Shown: positions 42,890 through 45,112 of the stretch, piece after piece
How positions within the stretch are numbered: the first letter of the stretch is position 1
Layout of the letters: every line of letters begins with the position of its first letter
NCBI GenBank assembly: GCA_028281925.1
Contig: JANQIX010000025.1
Location: 1-45,112 of the forward strand
Direction of reading: 5' to 3'
Length of the DNA stretch: 45,112 bases
Source of the DNA: Alphaproteobacteria bacterium
GTDB lineage: Bacteria; Pseudomonadota; Alphaproteobacteria; DSM-16000; Inquilinaceae
The notes under the pieces: model-generated
The model's database searches: none
Told to the model about the DNA's origin: nothing
The model's input: only the letters and a program-made list of their open reading frames with translations
Made by a program: the position numbers and the translations under genes

Positions 42890-44182
42890 CTAACTGCGGG
42901 CGAAGACGGTGCGGCCGTCCACGACGGTGCGCACGGCGCGGCCCGAGACCGGGCGGCGGTCGAACGGCGAGTTCTTCGAGGTGCTGGCCAGCTCGTCCGC
43001 CTCGATCCGCCAGGCATAGTCCGGGTCGAACAGCACCAGATCGGCGGGGCCGCCCACCGACAGCCGGCCGAGGCCGAGACCGAGAAGGTCGGCCGGCCGC
43101 CAGGTGAGGCAGCCCAGCAAGTCGGTCAACGCCACCTCGCCGCGGTGATGCAGCTCCAGCGCCAGCGGCAGCAGGGTTTCCAGACCGATCCCGCCAGGCT
43201 CGGCGGCTGCGAAGGGCAGGCGCTTGCTTTCCTGGTCCTGCGGATCGTGGTCGCTGGCGATGGCGTCGATGGTGCCGTCGGCGATGGCGGCGACTACAGC
43301 GCGCCGGTCGTCCTCAGTACGCAGCGGCGGCGACAGCTTGGCGAAGGTACGATAGGCGCCGACATCCATTTCCGTCAGCGAGAAATAGGGCGGGGCCGTA
43401 TCGCAGGTGACGCGCAGGCCCCGTTGCTTGGCATCGCGAATGACGTCGAGCGCGAGGGCGGTGGAGACATGGGCCACGTGGTAGCGGGCGCCCGTCTGCT
43501 CCACCAGCCGCAGGTCGCGTTCGATCATCATTACCTCGGCCACCGCGGGGATACCGGCGAGGCCGAGACGTGTGGCCATCTCGCCGGCGTTCATCAACCC
43601 GTCCTGGGCGAGGCGCGGTTCCTCCGGGTGCTGCACGATCAACAGGTCGAAGGCCGTGGCGTAGGCGAGGGCGCGGACCATCACCAGAGCATCGGCCACG
43701 GCGCGGCGGCCATCGGTGAAGGCCACGGCCCCTTCCTCGGCCAGCAGGCCGAGTTCGGCCAGGTCCCGGCCCTTGGCGCCACGGGTGATGCAGGCCTGGG
43801 CGAAGATCTTGACCTGGCGCATCTCGCGCGCCCGCCGGGCGACGAATTCCAGCGCCGCCTCGTTGTCGATCGGCGGGTCGGTATCGGGCAGGCAGGCCAG
43901 CGCGGTGACGCCACCCATGGCGGCGGCCCGGCTGGCGCTGGCAATCGTCTCCTTATGCTCCTCACCGGGCTCGCCGATGCGCGCGCGCATGTCGACCAGG
44001 CCAGGCGCCAGGCAGAGGCCGCCGCAATCCACCACCTCGGCATCGCCGGGCGGCGCATCGGCAAACAGGCGTGGGCCGAAATCGGCGATCTGAGCGCCTT
44101 CGGTCAAGAGCGCGCCGGGGGCATCCAGGCCGGTCGCGGGATCCAGCAGCCGCGCGTTCACATAGGCTGTGCGCGCGATCAT
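42890..44182 (-). CDS. pyrC: Dihydroorotase-like protein PyrC, probably non-catalytic
   Basis: Amidohydrolase-fold protein of 430 aa from ATG 44182, which overlaps the pyrB stop by 4 bases (ATGA). Catalytic dihydroorotases have a metal-binding HxH after GLVDxHVHLREPG; here the same place reads [13 protein letters not shown], with R66 and R68. Other ligand positions survive (FTDG, VQHPEEP, HVAHVS, ASDHD). In Pseudomonas a pseudo-dihydroorotase of this kind is needed to assemble aspartate transcarbamoylase, and the tight coupling with pyrB suggests the same here. A separate active dihydroorotase would then be encoded elsewhere. Confidence 0.9.
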   Translation of the reverse strand: MIARTAYVNARLLDPATGLDAPGALLTEGAQIADFGPRLFADAPPGDAEVVDCGGLCLAPGLVDMRARIGEPGEEHKETIASASRAAAMGGVTALACLPDTDPPIDNEAALEFVARRAREMRQVKIFAQACITRGAKGRDLAELGLLAEEGAVAFTDGRRAVADALVMVRALAYATAFDLLIVQHPEEPRLAQDGLMNAGEMATRLGLAGIPAVAEVMMIERDLRLVEQTGARYHVAHVSTALALDVIRDAKQRGLRVTCDTAPPYFSLTEMDVGAYRTFAKLSPPLRTEDDRRAVVAAIADGTIDAIASDHDPQDQESKRLPFAAAEPGGIGLETLLPLALELHHRGEVALTDLLGCLTWRPADLLGLGLGRLSVGGPADLVLFDPDYAWRIEADELASTSKNSPFDRRPVSGRAVRTVVDGRTVFARS

Positions 44183-45112
44183 GTGTTGGCACCCTCGCGC
44201 GGCGTCAGCAGGTCCAGGCACGCCATGCGCACGGCCACGCCCAGTTCCACCTGATCCAGGATGACGCTGCGGTTGATGTCGTCGGCCACGGCCGTGTCGA
44301 TCTCCACGCCGCGGTTCATGGGGCCGGGATGCATGATCAGCGCGTCGGGCTTGGCATAGGCTAGCTTGGCATAGTCCAGTCCGAAGAAGCGGTTGTATTC
44401 CCGCACCGAGGGTACATAGGCGCCGTGCATCCGTTCCATCTGCAGGCGCAGCATCATGACGATGTCGGCGTCCTTCACGCCGCGGCGCATGTCGTGGTGC
44501 ACCTCCACGCCTAAGCGGTCGGCATCCGGCGGCGTCAGGGTGGGCGGGGCCACGATGCGCACACGCGCCCCCATGATGTTCAAGAGGTGGATGTTCGACC
44601 GGGCAACGCGGCTGTGCAGCACGTCGCCGCAGATTACGACGACAAGCCCGTCCAGCCGGCCGACGCGGCGGCGGATCGTCAACGCGTCCAGCAGGGCCTG
44701 GGTTGGGTGCTCGTGCATGCCGTCGCCGGCATTGATCACGGCGCAGTTCACCTTCTGCGCCAGCAGGGCGACGGCCCCCGATTCGGGGTGGCGCACCACC
44801 AGCACGTCCGGGCGCATGGCGTTCAGGGTCATGGCCGTGTCCAGCAACGTCTCGCCCTTGCGGACGGAACTGGTGGCCACCGACATGTTGATGACGTCCG
44901 CACCCAGGCGCTTGCCTGCCAGCTCGAACGAGGTGCGCGTGCGCGTGGAATCTTCGAAGAAGACGTTGATGACCGTGCGCCCACGCAGGCGCGACATCTT
45001 CTTTTCCGCCTGTCGGTTCAGCGAGACATAGCCGTCGGCGCTGTCGAGCAGCTGGGTGATCTCCACCATCGAAAGCTCTTCGATGCCGAGCAGATGGCGT
45101 TTGGAGAACGGG
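44179..45112 (-). CDS. pyrB: Aspartate carbamoyltransferase catalytic subunit PyrB, 5' end outside window
   Basis: Condenses carbamoyl phosphate with aspartate, the first committed pyrimidine step. The frame is open to the right edge: upstream of the internal ATG at 45069 it reads [13 protein letters not shown], which is a conserved PyrB N-terminal segment, so that ATG is not the start. Carbamoyl-phosphate site STRTRTSFE, and the HPTQALLDA motif, are intact. No pyrI-type regulatory subunit is adjacent; the dihydroorotase-like PyrC overlaps it by 4 bases and is the likely structural partner. Confidence 0.95.
   Translation of the reverse strand, partial: PFSKRHLLGIEELSMVEITQLLDSADGYVSLNRQAEKKMSRLRGRTVINVFFEDSTRTRTSFELAGKRLGADVINMSVATSSVRKGETLLDTAMTLNAMRPDVLVVRHPESGAVALLAQKVNCAVINAGDGMHEHPTQALLDALTIRRRVGRLDGLVVVICGDVLHSRVARSNIHLLNIMGARVRIVAPPTLTPPDADRLGVEVHHDMRRGVKDADIVMMLRLQMERMHGAYVPSVREYNRFFGLDYAKLAYAKPDALIMHPGPMNRGVEIDTAVADDINRSVILDQVELGVAVRMACLDLLTPREGANT

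Overview
This is a GC-rich chromosomal segment, almost fully coding, from an alphaproteobacterium, most likely of the Rhodospirillales type. The assignment rests on gene order and gene types rather than on a marker sequence: lptF-lptG-surA-rsmA, pepA-holC, purM-purN, DUF2066/AI-2E/HdaA, ppk1-ppx, rnd-aspS, divK-pleD beside rpmG, an aa3-oxidase subunit IV microprotein, DinB with a zinc-ribbon N-terminus, and pyrB-pyrC-plsY-dprA-topA-rnr. No rRNA, tRNA, CRISPR array, transposase or integrase was seen.

Layout. At 1-4234 (minus) lies the outer-membrane assembly operon lptF, lptG, surA, rsmA (rsmA runs off the left edge); lptD and pdxA, which usually sit in this cluster, are absent. At 4366-8243 are pepA and holC, converging on a YheS-like ABC-F ATPase. 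At 8304-11633 (minus) are an MscS-like channel with a degenerate cyclic-nucleotide domain and a pair of unrecognised membrane genes, one with two zinc ribbons. At 11804-14330 are ndk, a small oxidase-subunit gene, purN and purM. At 14398-17522 (plus) are a DUF2066 protein, an AI-2E family permease and the DnaA-regulator HdaA. At 17545-21955 is the SixA/Ppk1/Ppx block (protein-histidine phosphatase and polyphosphate metabolism). At 21961-23948 is a divergent LysR/aldo-keto reductase pair. At 23973-28064 are rnd, aspS and an EipB-like envelope protein. At 28081-31673 are dinB, the cell-cycle regulators divK and pleD, and rpmG. At 31775-39710 (minus) are a lipoprotein S41 protease, rnr, topA and dprA. 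At 42066-45112 (minus) are plsY, pyrC and pyrB (pyrB runs off the right edge).

The one clearly accessory stretch is 39711-42069, which separates dprA from plsY. It holds an OmpA-type lipoprotein gene, a long gene-free region with hairpins and a block of about 29% GC, and a gene encoding seven exact 44-residue repeats that look like a seven-bladed beta-propeller. The far side of this stretch carries a decayed second copy of the 3' end of plsY in direct orientation, while the intact plsY 3' end abuts the propeller gene on the other side. That is the pattern left by integration or recombination at a gene's 3' end. This locus is the best candidate for something undescribed.

The rest is mostly core housekeeping. 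Points of note are a pyrC product lacking its metal-binding HxH (probably a structural pseudo-dihydroorotase partner for PyrB), a small aa3-oxidase gene that is easily missed, and a long palindromic intergenic repeat between pyrC and plsY.
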